From contig NZ_CAKRXI010000033.1 in NCBI RefSeq assembly GCF_934424005.1, forward strand, positions 1 through 34,547: a stretch of DNA of 34,547 nucleotides, in the 5' to 3' direction. The notes below the pieces were generated by a model. The model saw nothing but the letters and a program-made list of their open reading frames with translations. It searched no databases and was not told the DNA's origin. Every line of letters starts with the position of its first letter. Positions within the stretch are counted from its first letter, which is position 1. This DNA comes from an uncultured Blautia sp. GTDB lineage: Bacteria > Bacillota > Clostridia > Lachnospirales > Lachnospiraceae. This document shows positions 14,794 to 22,717 of this stretch, piece by piece. Made by a program: the position numbers and the translations under genes.

Positions 14794-15177
14794 TTACTCT
14801 TCCTCAGTCTTCCCTAAAGAAGCATCTCTTCTGGCAACATCATCAATCAGTTTTGACATATTCACACCATACTCAATCGATTCATCAAGAATGAAACGTA
14901 TCTCCGGTGTATTTCTCAGATTGAGATTTTTTGCAAGTTGTCTTCTGATATATCCCTCTGCCTTATTCAGGCCCTGGATCGTTGCGTCCTTTGCTTCTTT
15001 GTTGCCCAGGACACTGATAAATGCCTTGCAGGTCTTAAGATCAGGCGCAACTTCCACAGCCATGACTGAAGTCATTGGATGAATGCGAGGATCTTTGACT
15101 TCATTTCTGATGATCGTACTGAGTTCTTTCTGAACCTCACCATTGATCCTTGTATTCTTAATACTGTTTTTTCTCAT
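14794..15177 (-). CDS. rbfA: Ribosome-binding factor A
   Basis: The 127-residue protein has the RbfA KH-like fold signatures: ELSTIIRNEVKDPRI near the N-terminus, VAPDLKTCKAFISVLG, and the C-terminal LRNTPEIRFILDESIEYG. RbfA binds the 30S subunit near the 5' end of 16S rRNA during late maturation and cold adaptation. It lies 31 bases after infB, the standard order. Confidence 0.97.
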   Translation of the reverse strand: MRKNSIKNTRINGEVQKELSTIIRNEVKDPRIHPMTSVMAVEVAPDLKTCKAFISVLGNKEAKDATIQGLNKAEGYIRRQLAKNLNLRNTPEIRFILDESIEYGVNMSKLIDDVARRDASLGKTEEE

Positions 15178-15208
15178 TTATGATTCACTCCTATCTCGGT
15201 ATTTCCAA

Positions 15209-17995
15209 TTACCTTGGCACTTCTACCATGATATAAGCTTCTACTTTATCTTCTTCTTTCACATCGTTGAATCCGTCAAATACAAGACCACATTCGTATC
15301 CTGCTTTTACTTCTTTAACATCATCTTTGAAGCGCTTCAGAGAAGCAAGTTCACCTTCGAATACCTGCTCGCCTTCACGTGTAATACGCACCTTGCAGTT
15401 TCTCTGGAAAATACCATCCAGAACATAACTTCCTGCAATTGTACCGACACCTGAAGCTTTGAACAGCTGACGAACCTCTGCATGGCCGATAACTTTTTCC
15501 TCGTATACCGGATCAAGCATACCCTTCATAGCAGCTTCCACATCTTCGATTGCCTGGTAAATAACTTTGTAAAGACGAAGATCTACGCCCTCCTGATCAG
15601 CCAGCTGTTTTGCCATAGCATCCGGACGAACATTGAATCCGATAATGATCGCATTAGATGTAGCTGCCAGAGATACATCAGACTCATTGACTGCTCCAAC
15701 ACCGCCATGGATCACACGAACAACAACTTCTTCATTGGACAGCTTGGTCAGACTCTGTTTAACAGCCTCTACAGAACCCTGTACGTCTGCTTTAACGATG
15801 ATTGGAAGCTCTTTGAGGTCACTTGCCTGGATCTGATCAAACAGGTTATCCAGAGAAAGTTTGCCTTTTGTTTCTTCAAGCAGATGTTTCTTGTTTTCAG
15901 TAACGAATGTAGCTGCAAAGCTCTTGGCTTCCTTATCGCTCGGGAATGCCATCAGGATCTCACCTGCATTCGGGACATCACTGAGGCCAAGGATCTCAAC
16001 CGGTGTAGAAGGACCTGCTTCTTTGACACGTCTGCCTCTGTCATCCATCATTGCACGCACTTTACCACTGCATGCGCCTGCTGCAATAAAGTCGCCTACA
16101 TGAAGTGTACCTTTCTGTACAAGAATTGTGGCAACCGGTCCCTTACCTTTATCAAGCTGAGCCTCAATAACAAGACCTCTTGCCGCACGATTCGGATTTG
16201 CCTTGAGTTCCAGTACCTCTGCAGAAAGAAGGATCATTTCAAGCAGTGTATCGATTCCCTCTCCTGTATGGGCAGATACCGGTACAAAAATAGTACTTCC
16301 ACCCCAGTCTTCCGGAATCAGTTCATATTCGGAAAGTTCCTGTTTTACTCTTTCCACATTTGCACTTGGTTTATCGATCTTGTTGATCGCAACAATGATC
16401 TCAACACCCGCTGCTTTCGCATGGCTGATCGCCTCAACAGTCTGTGGCATAACACCATCATCTGCTGCAACAACAAGTACTGCGATATCTGTGGAGTTTG
16501 CACCACGCATACGCATTGCAGTAAATGCTTCATGTCCCGGTGTATCCAGGAATGTGATCTTCTGTCCATTGATCTCAACTACAGATGCACCAATGTGCTG
16601 TGTGATTCCACCTGCTTCCCCTCTGGTTACATGTGTATCACGGATTGCATCCAGAAGAGATGTTTTACCATGGTCAACGTGACCCATGACACAGACTACC
16701 GGCGGTCTTGAAACCATATCCGCTTCATCTTCTTCGTCTTCTTTCAGAAGTTCTTCAATAACGTCTACTTTCTCTTCCGGCTCTGCGATAATATCATAAT
16801 CCAGTGCGATCTCCTGTGCTTTTTCAAAGTCGATCTCATGGTTTACCGTTACCATAGTTCCTTCCAGGAACAGTTTTTTAACGATTACAGACGGCTGCAT
16901 CTTCATAGCTTCTGCGAGCTCACGGATTGTCATTTTCTCCGGAAGTGTGATTTCTTTTACTTCTGGTTTTTTCTCTTCCTGTTTTGGCTGAGGAGTCGGT
17001 TTCTGAAGAGCTTTCGGAATTCTGGAAAGATTTCTTCTTCCACCCTGGTTCGGTCTGTTATGACCTGCACCGGATTTCTCAAAGTCTTTCTTTTTGTTCT
17101 TATTCTCTCTGTCACGCTCTCTCTTGCTGTCTTTGGATGTTTTTGTCAGTTCTGGTGTAAATACAGCGTCGTTCTCTCTTCTTCCGCCGCCATTTCTCTG
17201 TCCGCCACGGTTGTTTCCGCCAAAGCGTCCTTCACCTCTGTTATCCGGTCTTCCGTTTCCGCCCTGTCCTGGTCTTCCCTGGCCACCCTGCTGCGGGCGT
17301 CCACCCTGGCCTCTCATCGGACGGCCATTTCCATCACCCTGACGTGCCGGACGACCTTCACCCTGTGGTCTGGCCGGACGATTTCCGTCACGATTCGGAC
17401 GACCCTGTCCATTATTTCCATTGCGATCAGAAAATCTTCTTTCTCCGCCACGGAAATCACGGTTTCCTCTGTTATCTCCACCACGATTGTCACGACCTGA
17501 ATCTCTTCCGTCACGATTATTCTGGCGGTTCTGTCCTCTGTTATTATTGTAACCGGACTGTTCCTGTCTCTGCGGTCTTGCAGAATTGTTCTGTACCGGT
17601 GCTGCCTGTCTGATCTCTGTCGGTTTCTTTGTCTCCGGAGTCTCAGACGGTGCCACTGCCTGCGGTTTCTTTGGTGCTGCTTCTGCAGCCGGTTTCTGCT
17701 GTACCGGTTCAGCCGGTTTTACAGCCTGTGGTTTCTGCTGCGGTTTTGCAGCCGGTTTTTTATCTGATGCCGGACGTTTCGGTCTATTTTTGCCACCGTC
17801 ACTTGCATTCTGTGCGTGATATACACGAATAATATTTTTTTTCTTTTTGGGAGCCTCTGTCTTCTCTGCTTCCGGTTTAGTTGTTACCATTTTTTCATCT
17901 GTTCTGGAATTATCCACGTCGGTAATCTGCTCCTTTCCCCTTTGTGATAAATGTTCTTTTATTCTGGCAGGTTCATGCTCTCTGCTCTTCGGCAC
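15209..17995 (-). CDS. infB: Translation initiation factor IF-2
   Basis: The 928-residue protein has an IF2_N domain around 350-400 ([22 protein letters not shown]). The GTPase G1 motif is GHVDHGKT (438-445), with later [13 protein letters not shown] and SAHTGEG. Domains II to IV follow, ending in the fMet-tRNA-binding module. It delivers initiator tRNA to the 30S subunit. The start is GTG at 17995 with AAGGAGG seven bases before it; an ATG two bases upstream is out of frame. The long N-terminus is unusual: residues about 50-140 are Lys/Pro/Ala-rich and about 147-272 are Arg/Gly/Asn-rich and surely disordered. Confidence 0.98.
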   Translation of the reverse strand: MPKSREHEPARIKEHLSQRGKEQITDVDNSRTDEKMVTTKPEAEKTEAPKKKKNIIRVYHAQNASDGGKNRPKRPASDKKPAAKPQQKPQAVKPAEPVQQKPAAEAAPKKPQAVAPSETPETKKPTEIRQAAPVQNNSARPQRQEQSGYNNNRGQNRQNNRDGRDSGRDNRGGDNRGNRDFRGGERRFSDRNGNNGQGRPNRDGNRPARPQGEGRPARQGDGNGRPMRGQGGRPQQGGQGRPGQGGNGRPDNRGEGRFGGNNRGGQRNGGGRRENDAVFTPELTKTSKDSKRERDRENKNKKKDFEKSGAGHNRPNQGGRRNLSRIPKALQKPTPQPKQEEKKPEVKEITLPEKMTIRELAEAMKMQPSVIVKKLFLEGTMVTVNHEIDFEKAQEIALDYDIIAEPEEKVDVIEELLKEDEEDEADMVSRPPVVCVMGHVDHGKTSLLDAIRDTHVTRGEAGGITQHIGASVVEINGQKITFLDTPGHEAFTAMRMRGANSTDIAVLVVAADDGVMPQTVEAISHAKAAGVEIIVAINKIDKPSANVERVKQELSEYELIPEDWGGSTIFVPVSAHTGEGIDTLLEMILLSAEVLELKANPNRAARGLVIEAQLDKGKGPVATILVQKGTLHVGDFIAAGACSGKVRAMMDDRGRRVKEAGPSTPVEILGLSDVPNAGEILMAFPSDKEAKSFAATFVTENKKHLLEETKGKLSLDNLFDQIQASDLKELPIIVKADVQGSVEAVKQSLTKLSNEEVVVRVIHGGVGAVNESDVSLAATSNAIIIGFNVRPDAMAKQLADQEGVDLRLYKVIYQAIEDVEAAMKGMLDPVYEEKVIGHAEVRQLFKASGVGTIAGSYVLDGIFQRNCKVRITREGEQVFEGELASLKRFKDDVKEVKAGYECGLVFDGFNDVKEEDKVEAYIMVEVPR

Positions 17996-18058
17996 ATTGA
18001 TTCCTCCTTCACGTCAATGACTTCGGATCTTGCTGATTCTGGATCATACTGTTTACAT

Positions 18059-18376
18059 TTACTGTTCCATCTTCTCAAGTTCTTTCAGCATTGCTTTCGC
18101 AAAGTTCTCATCCTGTACCGCCAGACTGGCACGAAATTCCTTGCCGCAGAATTTTCCCAGTTCCTCTTTATCCGCGAGGAAATATACCGGTACTTCGTAA
18201 AACTCACACATATTACGGAATTTTTTCTTTGTATTTTCGGATGCGTCTGCCGCAACCAGTACCAGAAAACCTTTTCCGCTCTTCACAGATTTCTCTGTGG
18301 AGAATTCTCCGCTGGCTACCTTACCTGCTTTTGTGGCAAGCCCCAGCAATGATAAAACTTTATTGTTGTTTTTCAA
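18059..18376 (-). CDS. Ribosomal L7Ae-like protein YlxQ
   Basis: The 105-residue protein is an L7Ae/L30e/S12e/Gadd45 fold member of the YlxQ type: VLSLLGLATKAGKVASGE, then FLVLVAADASENTKKKF and VYFLADKEELGKFCGKE. L7Ae relatives bind kink-turn RNA; YlxQ's role in bacteria is not firmly established, and its position between rnpM and infB points to translation. The start codon is TTG at 18376, inside the last codons of rnpM (17-base overlap), behind AAGGAG. This suggests coupled, reduced translation. Confidence 0.9.
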   Translation of the reverse strand: MKNNNKVLSLLGLATKAGKVASGEFSTEKSVKSGKGFLVLVAADASENTKKKFRNMCEFYEVPVYFLADKEELGKFCGKEFRASLAVQDENFAKAMLKELEKMEQ

Positions 18377-18641
18377 TATCGTTTAACTCCTTTTTCAGGT
18401 CTTCATAGACCTCATCCGGTATTGCGGTCTTCAGTGACCGTTCCAGTCCCCGGGTCTTTACGGCTTTTTCCAGGCATTCCTGGGAAAGACATACATAAGC
18501 ACCTCTTCCGTTTTTTCTGCCTGTTGCATCAAGCACGATCTCATTCTCCGGAGTTTTCAGTACACGGATCATTTCTTTCTTACTTTTCATTTCTCTGCAA
18601 CCGGTACACTGGCGCAGAGGCGTTTTATTCTTTGTCTTCAT
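18360..18641 (-). CDS. rnpM: YlxR family RNase P modulator
   Basis: The 93-residue protein has the YlxR (DUF448) motifs: RQCTGCREMKSKKEMIRVL with a Cys pair and GRKNGRGAYVCLSQEC with a second Cys pair. YlxR proteins bind RNA; Bacillus subtilis YlxR was renamed RnpM after work showing it modulates RNase P. It starts three bases after nusA and overlaps ylxQ, in the conserved nusA-ylxR-ylxQ-infB order. Confidence 0.93.
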   Translation of the reverse strand: MKTKNKTPLRQCTGCREMKSKKEMIRVLKTPENEIVLDATGRKNGRGAYVCLSQECLEKAVKTRGLERSLKTAIPDEVYEDLKKELNDIEKQQ

Positions 18642-18644
18642 AGA

Positions 18645-19820
18645 TTATTCTTCTGCAGTAGTTTCTTCTGAAACTTCCTCTGATTCTTCAGTCTCTGTTT
18701 CTTCTGACTCTACAGCACCTTCTTCACTGTACTCTTCTTCGTCGTAGTACTCTTCCTCGTCATCATAGTCATACAGTTCTCCGGACTCTCTTGCCTGAGT
18801 CTCACTCTTGATATCGATCTTGAATCCAGTCAGACGAGCCGCAAGACGTGCATTCTGTCCTTCTTTACCAATTGCAAGAGATAACTGATAATCCGGAACG
18901 ACTACCAGTGCAGTCTTTTCATCCGGATCCGCCATAACAGCGATAACCTTTGCCGGACTCAGTGCATTTTCAATCAGGATTGCCGGATTTTCATCCCAGT
19001 TGATAATGTCGATCTTCTCACCACGCAGTTCCTCTACGATGGAATTGACTCTTGCGCCGTTCATACCAACGCATGCACCTACCGGATCTACATCCGGATC
19101 ATTGCTCCATACAGCAATCTTGGTACGGGAACCTGCTTCTCTGGCAATACTCTTGATCTCAACAGTTCCGTCTTTCACTTCGGCAACTTCAGATTCAAAC
19201 AGACGTTTTACAAGGCCCGGATGTGTTCTGGACAGAAGGATACGAGGTCCTTTCGGTGTATCTTTGACCTCAAGGATATAAACTTTGATTCTTTCTGTAG
19301 GCTCAAATTCCTCGCCTTTCACCTGCTCGTTCTCACTTAAGATACCGTCTGCCTTGCCAAGATTTACACTGACATTTTTGCCCATTACACGCTGTACGAT
19401 ACCTGTGACAACTTCTTTTTCCATTCCATAATACTGATCATAAAGAACTTTACGTTCTTCCTCACGGATTTTCTGAAGAATTACGTTCTTTGCATTCTGT
19501 GTTGCAATACGGCCGAATTCTTTAGAATGGATCTCAACTTTGATCATATCTCCCAGCTCTGCATTTGTATTGATTTTCTGTGCATCTACCAGGGAAATTT
19601 CCAGTGCCGGATCATCTACGAATTCCTTTACTTCACGTTCTGCGTAAACGCTGAAATCACATGTTTCCGGATTGATCGTCACATGCACATTATCTGCTTT
19701 ACCAAAATGGTTTTTGCAAGCCTGGATCAGGGACTGCTCAATCGCACCCAGTAATGTATCCTTGCTGATGTTTTTTTCTTTTTCCAGGATATCCAGGGCT
19801 TCCATTAACTCTTTGTTCAT
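18645..19820 (-). CDS. nusA: Transcription termination/antitermination factor NusA
   Basis: The 391-residue protein has the NusA N-terminal RNA polymerase-binding domain (1-125) and an S1 domain (about 135-200, VVTGIVQRVMGKNVSVNLG). Two KH domains follow (VGMNGARVNSIVEELRGEKIDI and LAIGKEGQNARLAARLTGFKIDI). The last 42 residues (about 350-391) are almost all Asp, Glu, Ser, Thr and Tyr, an acidic tail beyond the KH2 domain. It controls pausing and intrinsic termination. It follows rimP by about 45 bases and is likely autoregulated through the leader terminator at 20372-20393. Confidence 0.98.
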   Translation of the reverse strand: MNKELMEALDILEKEKNISKDTLLGAIEQSLIQACKNHFGKADNVHVTINPETCDFSVYAEREVKEFVDDPALEISLVDAQKINTNAELGDMIKVEIHSKEFGRIATQNAKNVILQKIREEERKVLYDQYYGMEKEVVTGIVQRVMGKNVSVNLGKADGILSENEQVKGEEFEPTERIKVYILEVKDTPKGPRILLSRTHPGLVKRLFESEVAEVKDGTVEIKSIAREAGSRTKIAVWSNDPDVDPVGACVGMNGARVNSIVEELRGEKIDIINWDENPAILIENALSPAKVIAVMADPDEKTALVVVPDYQLSLAIGKEGQNARLAARLTGFKIDIKSETQARESGELYDYDDEEEYYDEEEYSEEGAVESEETETEESEEVSEETTAEE

Positions 19821-19865
19821 TTTTGTTATTTCCTCCTATTTTATCAAAGCATATCTGAATCGTAT

Positions 19866-20330
19866 TTAAAACTCAATTGCCAGACGGATCAGGGCAATAT
19901 CCTTTTTGTCAAATGTGCGTAACTGCCCGTCCTCATCGATCGTCACACTGCTTTCATCATATGCATTTAAAATCCCACAGAATTCTTTCTGCTTTTCGAT
20001 TGGACGATAGGTCCGGATCTCTACCAGTTTACCCATGCTTCTGGCAAAATCCTTCTCCTTTTTCAGTGGTCTGTCAAGACCCGGCGAACTGATTTCCATG
20101 ATATAGCTGTCTTCAATAAAATCGTTCTCATCCAGTTTATCACTGAACGCTCTGCTGACTGCCTCACAATCGTTAACAGTAATTCCACCCGGCTTGTCGA
20201 TATATCCACGAAGATACCAGTTTCCTGCTTCCTTCACATATTCTACATCTACCAGTTCGAATCCCTGGCCCTCAACGATCGGTGCCAGCAATGCTTCTGC
20301 TTTCTGTTCATATTCATCCCGTCTGCTCAT
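19866..20330 (-). CDS. rimP: Ribosome maturation factor RimP
   Basis: The 154-residue protein starting MSRRDEYEQKAEALLAPIV has the two RimP domains: LVDVEYVKEAGNWYLRGYIDKPGGITVNDCEAVSR with the ISSPGLDRPL linker, then a small Sm-like C-terminal domain. RimP binds the 30S subunit during assembly. The ATG at 20330 is chosen because GGTGG lies just before it. The longer in-frame reading to 20411 runs through the leader terminator stem and is unlikely to be translated. It heads the rimP-nusA-rnpM-ylxQ-infB-rbfA-nrnA-truB-ribF operon. Confidence 0.95.
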   Translation of the reverse strand: MSRRDEYEQKAEALLAPIVEGQGFELVDVEYVKEAGNWYLRGYIDKPGGITVNDCEAVSRAFSDKLDENDFIEDSYIMEISSPGLDRPLKKEKDFARSMGKLVEIRTYRPIEKQKEFCGILNAYDESSVTIDEDGQLRTFDKKDIALIRLAIEF

Positions 20331-20366
20331 ATTTCCACCTGCCTTTCGCACATCCGGAGCATCTCG

Positions 20367-20393
20367 CAAAAAGAGTGGACCGAAGTCCACTCT
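20367..20393 (-). terminator. Leader terminator/attenuator of the rimP-nusA operon
   Basis: On minus the 9-bp perfect stem AGAGTGGAC/GTCCACTCT with a TTCG tetraloop (20372-20393) is followed by TTTTGCG. It lies between the operon promoter and the rimP ATG, so it can attenuate the operon as well as end parC read-through. A NusA-dependent leader terminator is known upstream of the Bacillus subtilis nusA operon. Confidence 0.88.
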
Positions 20394-20420
20394 CTTGTTG
20401 TCCGTTATCATGTTAACCTC

Positions 20421-20449
20421 ATTCTAGCACCTTACTTCCGGAAAAGCAA
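20421..20449 (-). promoter_or_regulatory. Promoter of the rimP-nusA-infB operon
   Basis: On minus, TTGCTT (20444-20449) and TAGAAT (20421-20426) are 17 bases apart, nine bases after the parC stop. The predicted start site is about 20414, giving an 80-base leader that includes the terminator hairpin. Confidence 0.65.
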
Positions 20450-20457
20450 GGTTTTTT

Positions 20458-22704
20458 TTATATCCTCGGCTTTATGCCCTTCGTATCCCGCTTTGCAAGC
20501 CGCACTTTATTCAGTGCATATTCTTTATCATGATAGGAAATCGTATATTCCTGATGACCTGCCAGAAGGTATGCATGCTCCAGATAATCATCGTCCGCCA
20601 GTTTCATGCCCCGCACACCAAGTGCAGTTTTCTTCATTGTCGAAACTTCCTGTGTCAGGAATCGCAGGAAGCAGCCTCCATGGCTCTGGAGCACAATCTG
20701 CTCCATCTCGGAAGCACTGCCAATAAAGATCAGTTCATCTTCATCCGCCAGCTTTGTTGACGCGATCGTTCGTTTAGCCACATCAAATTCCGCACCTTCT
20801 ACCAGTTTGCACATAGAAGTCTTTGTCACAAACAGCAGCCTGTCTGAACGCAGTTGTCCTACCGGTGCCACATAAAGCATGCGTTCCTGGGAACTGTCAT
20901 AATTACTGAGATTGTCCACCGGTGTTCCCTTGTCGCGGAAACGGCCAAGTGGAATATCAACGGCTTTGATCGTATGCATCTTGCCTGTATCTGTAAATAT
21001 ACAGATCTTGTCTGTATTCATACAGTTGAATACATATTTATTTTCATTATGAACAGCTTCTTTGTTTCGCTCATAAGCATTTTTATCTATAAGCTTCATA
21101 TAACCAAAGCGATCCATCAGGAAGCAGACTTCCATCTCTTCCATCTTCTTCTCTTCATAGACAGCTTCTTCTGCATTTTCAATCGCTGTACGGCGTTTTC
21201 TTCCGTATTCTTTCTTGATGGCGTCCATGTCTTTGATGATCACGGCCGCCATGGAATCATAATTGTCCAGGATATCTTTATAAAGAGCAATGTTTTTCAT
21301 CGTCTCTTCATGCTCAGCCTGCAGTGCTTCAATTTCCAGACCGATCAGTTTATACAGACGCATATCCAGAATGGCATTTGCCTGACGTTCTGTAAAAAGA
21401 AGTTTTGCAGCAGCCTTCTCACTGGCTTTTGACTTGAATTTAATTCCCTCTGTAATTCCTTCTACCAGACATTTCTTGACCTGTTCACGATTCTTACTGC
21501 CACGGAGGATCTCAATGATCAGGTCGATCACATCACACGCTTTGATCAGCCCTTCCTGAACTTCCTGTTTTTCCAGTTCTTTGTCCAGCAGTGTGTGATA
21601 TTTACGTGTTGTGATCTCAAACACAAAATCAACGTGATACTCAATAATCTGCTTCAGGCTTAATGTTTCCGGTCTGCCGTCAGCAACTGCCAGCATATTT
21701 ACGCCAAACGTATCTTCCAGACGCGTTTTCTTATACAGCATATTGGTCAGATTTTCCACATCGGTATCTTTCTTAAGTTCCAGTACGATACGGATGCCTT
21801 CCTTGGAAGACTGATTGGAGATATCTACGATATCTGTTGTCTTCTTTGTTTCTATAAGAGATGCCACGTCATTCAGGAACTTGCCAATGTTTGCTCCCAG
21901 CATGGTATATGGAATCTCCGTAATGACAAGCTGTTTTCTTCCGCCTTTGAGTTTCTCTACTTCTACTTTTCCACGCAGGCGGATTTTGCCGCTCCCTGTC
22001 TCATAGATCTTATGGAGATCATCTTTATTGACCACAATACCTCCGGTCGGAAAATCCGGTCCTTTGATATATCGCATCAGTCCTTTGACACTGATCGTGT
22101 TATCTTTCATATATGCTTTGACAGCATCGATGACTTCCCCTAGATTGTGTGGTGGAATACTGGTTGCCATGCCGACCGCAATACCATCTGCACCATTTAC
22201 CAGAATGTTCGGGATGCGCACCGGAAGTACCGATGGTTCTTTTTCCGTCTCATCGAAGTTCGGAACAAAGTCCACTACATTCTTATCAAGATCACTCAAA
22301 AATACATCCTGTGTCAGTTTTTCCAGTCGTGCCTCTGTATAACGCATGGCAGCTGCGCCGTCACCCTCGATTGAACCGAAGTTACCATGTCCGTCTACAA
22401 GTGTTCTGCCTTTTTTGAAATCCTGTGCCATAACAACAAGTGCGTCATAAATGGAACTGTCACCATGTGGATGATATTTACCCATGGTATCACCGACAAT
22501 ACGTGCACATTTACGATACGGACGGTCATAGCGGATTCCCAGTTCATACATATCATACAACGTTCTTCTCTGTACTGGTTTCAGACCGTCACGCACATCC
22601 GGAAGAGCACGGGAAATGATAACACTCATTGCATAATCGATGTATGATTTCTGCATAATTTCCGAATAATCGGTACGAATTACATTTTCCTGTTTTGTTT
22701 CCAT
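20458..22704 (-). CDS. parC: Type IIA topoisomerase subunit A, ParC-like
   Basis: The 748-residue subunit has the breakage-reunion domain with catalytic Tyr122 in AAAMRYTEARL. The quinolone region HPHGDSSIYD has Ser83, Ser84 and Asp87, the susceptible-type residues. A tower and coiled-coil and a beta-pinwheel C-terminal domain (about 500-740) follow. No GyrA box (QRRGGKG type) is visible in the pinwheel, which favours a topoisomerase IV or decatenating role over gyrase; the GyrA label cannot be fully excluded. It follows parE by 13 bases and makes a heterotetramer with it. Its stop is next to the rimP operon promoter. Confidence 0.88.
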   Translation of the reverse strand: METKQENVIRTDYSEIMQKSYIDYAMSVIISRALPDVRDGLKPVQRRTLYDMYELGIRYDRPYRKCARIVGDTMGKYHPHGDSSIYDALVVMAQDFKKGRTLVDGHGNFGSIEGDGAAAMRYTEARLEKLTQDVFLSDLDKNVVDFVPNFDETEKEPSVLPVRIPNILVNGADGIAVGMATSIPPHNLGEVIDAVKAYMKDNTISVKGLMRYIKGPDFPTGGIVVNKDDLHKIYETGSGKIRLRGKVEVEKLKGGRKQLVITEIPYTMLGANIGKFLNDVASLIETKKTTDIVDISNQSSKEGIRIVLELKKDTDVENLTNMLYKKTRLEDTFGVNMLAVADGRPETLSLKQIIEYHVDFVFEITTRKYHTLLDKELEKQEVQEGLIKACDVIDLIIEILRGSKNREQVKKCLVEGITEGIKFKSKASEKAAAKLLFTERQANAILDMRLYKLIGLEIEALQAEHEETMKNIALYKDILDNYDSMAAVIIKDMDAIKKEYGRKRRTAIENAEEAVYEEKKMEEMEVCFLMDRFGYMKLIDKNAYERNKEAVHNENKYVFNCMNTDKICIFTDTGKMHTIKAVDIPLGRFRDKGTPVDNLSNYDSSQERMLYVAPVGQLRSDRLLFVTKTSMCKLVEGAEFDVAKRTIASTKLADEDELIFIGSASEMEQIVLQSHGGCFLRFLTQEVSTMKKTALGVRGMKLADDDYLEHAYLLAGHQEYTISYHDKEYALNKVRLAKRDTKGIKPRI

Positions 22705-22717
22705 ATCTTATCCCACC

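Noticed and set aside
15482..16711. Long plus-strand open frame (409 codons) opposite infB
   Set aside because: It lies fully antisense to the conserved IF-2 GTPase region, has no ribosome site, and its product is Cys/His/Arg-rich in the way typical of reverse-complement frames.
20331..20411. Extended rimP reading from 20411
   Set aside because: It would translate through the leader terminator stem, and the ATG at 20330 has a ribosome site and matches the family start.
20428..20460. Plus-strand hairpin CCTTACTT/AAAGCAAGG followed by eight T, looking like a terminator
   Set aside because: No plus-strand gene lies upstream; the sequence is accounted for by the minus-strand rimP operon promoter and the parC stop region.
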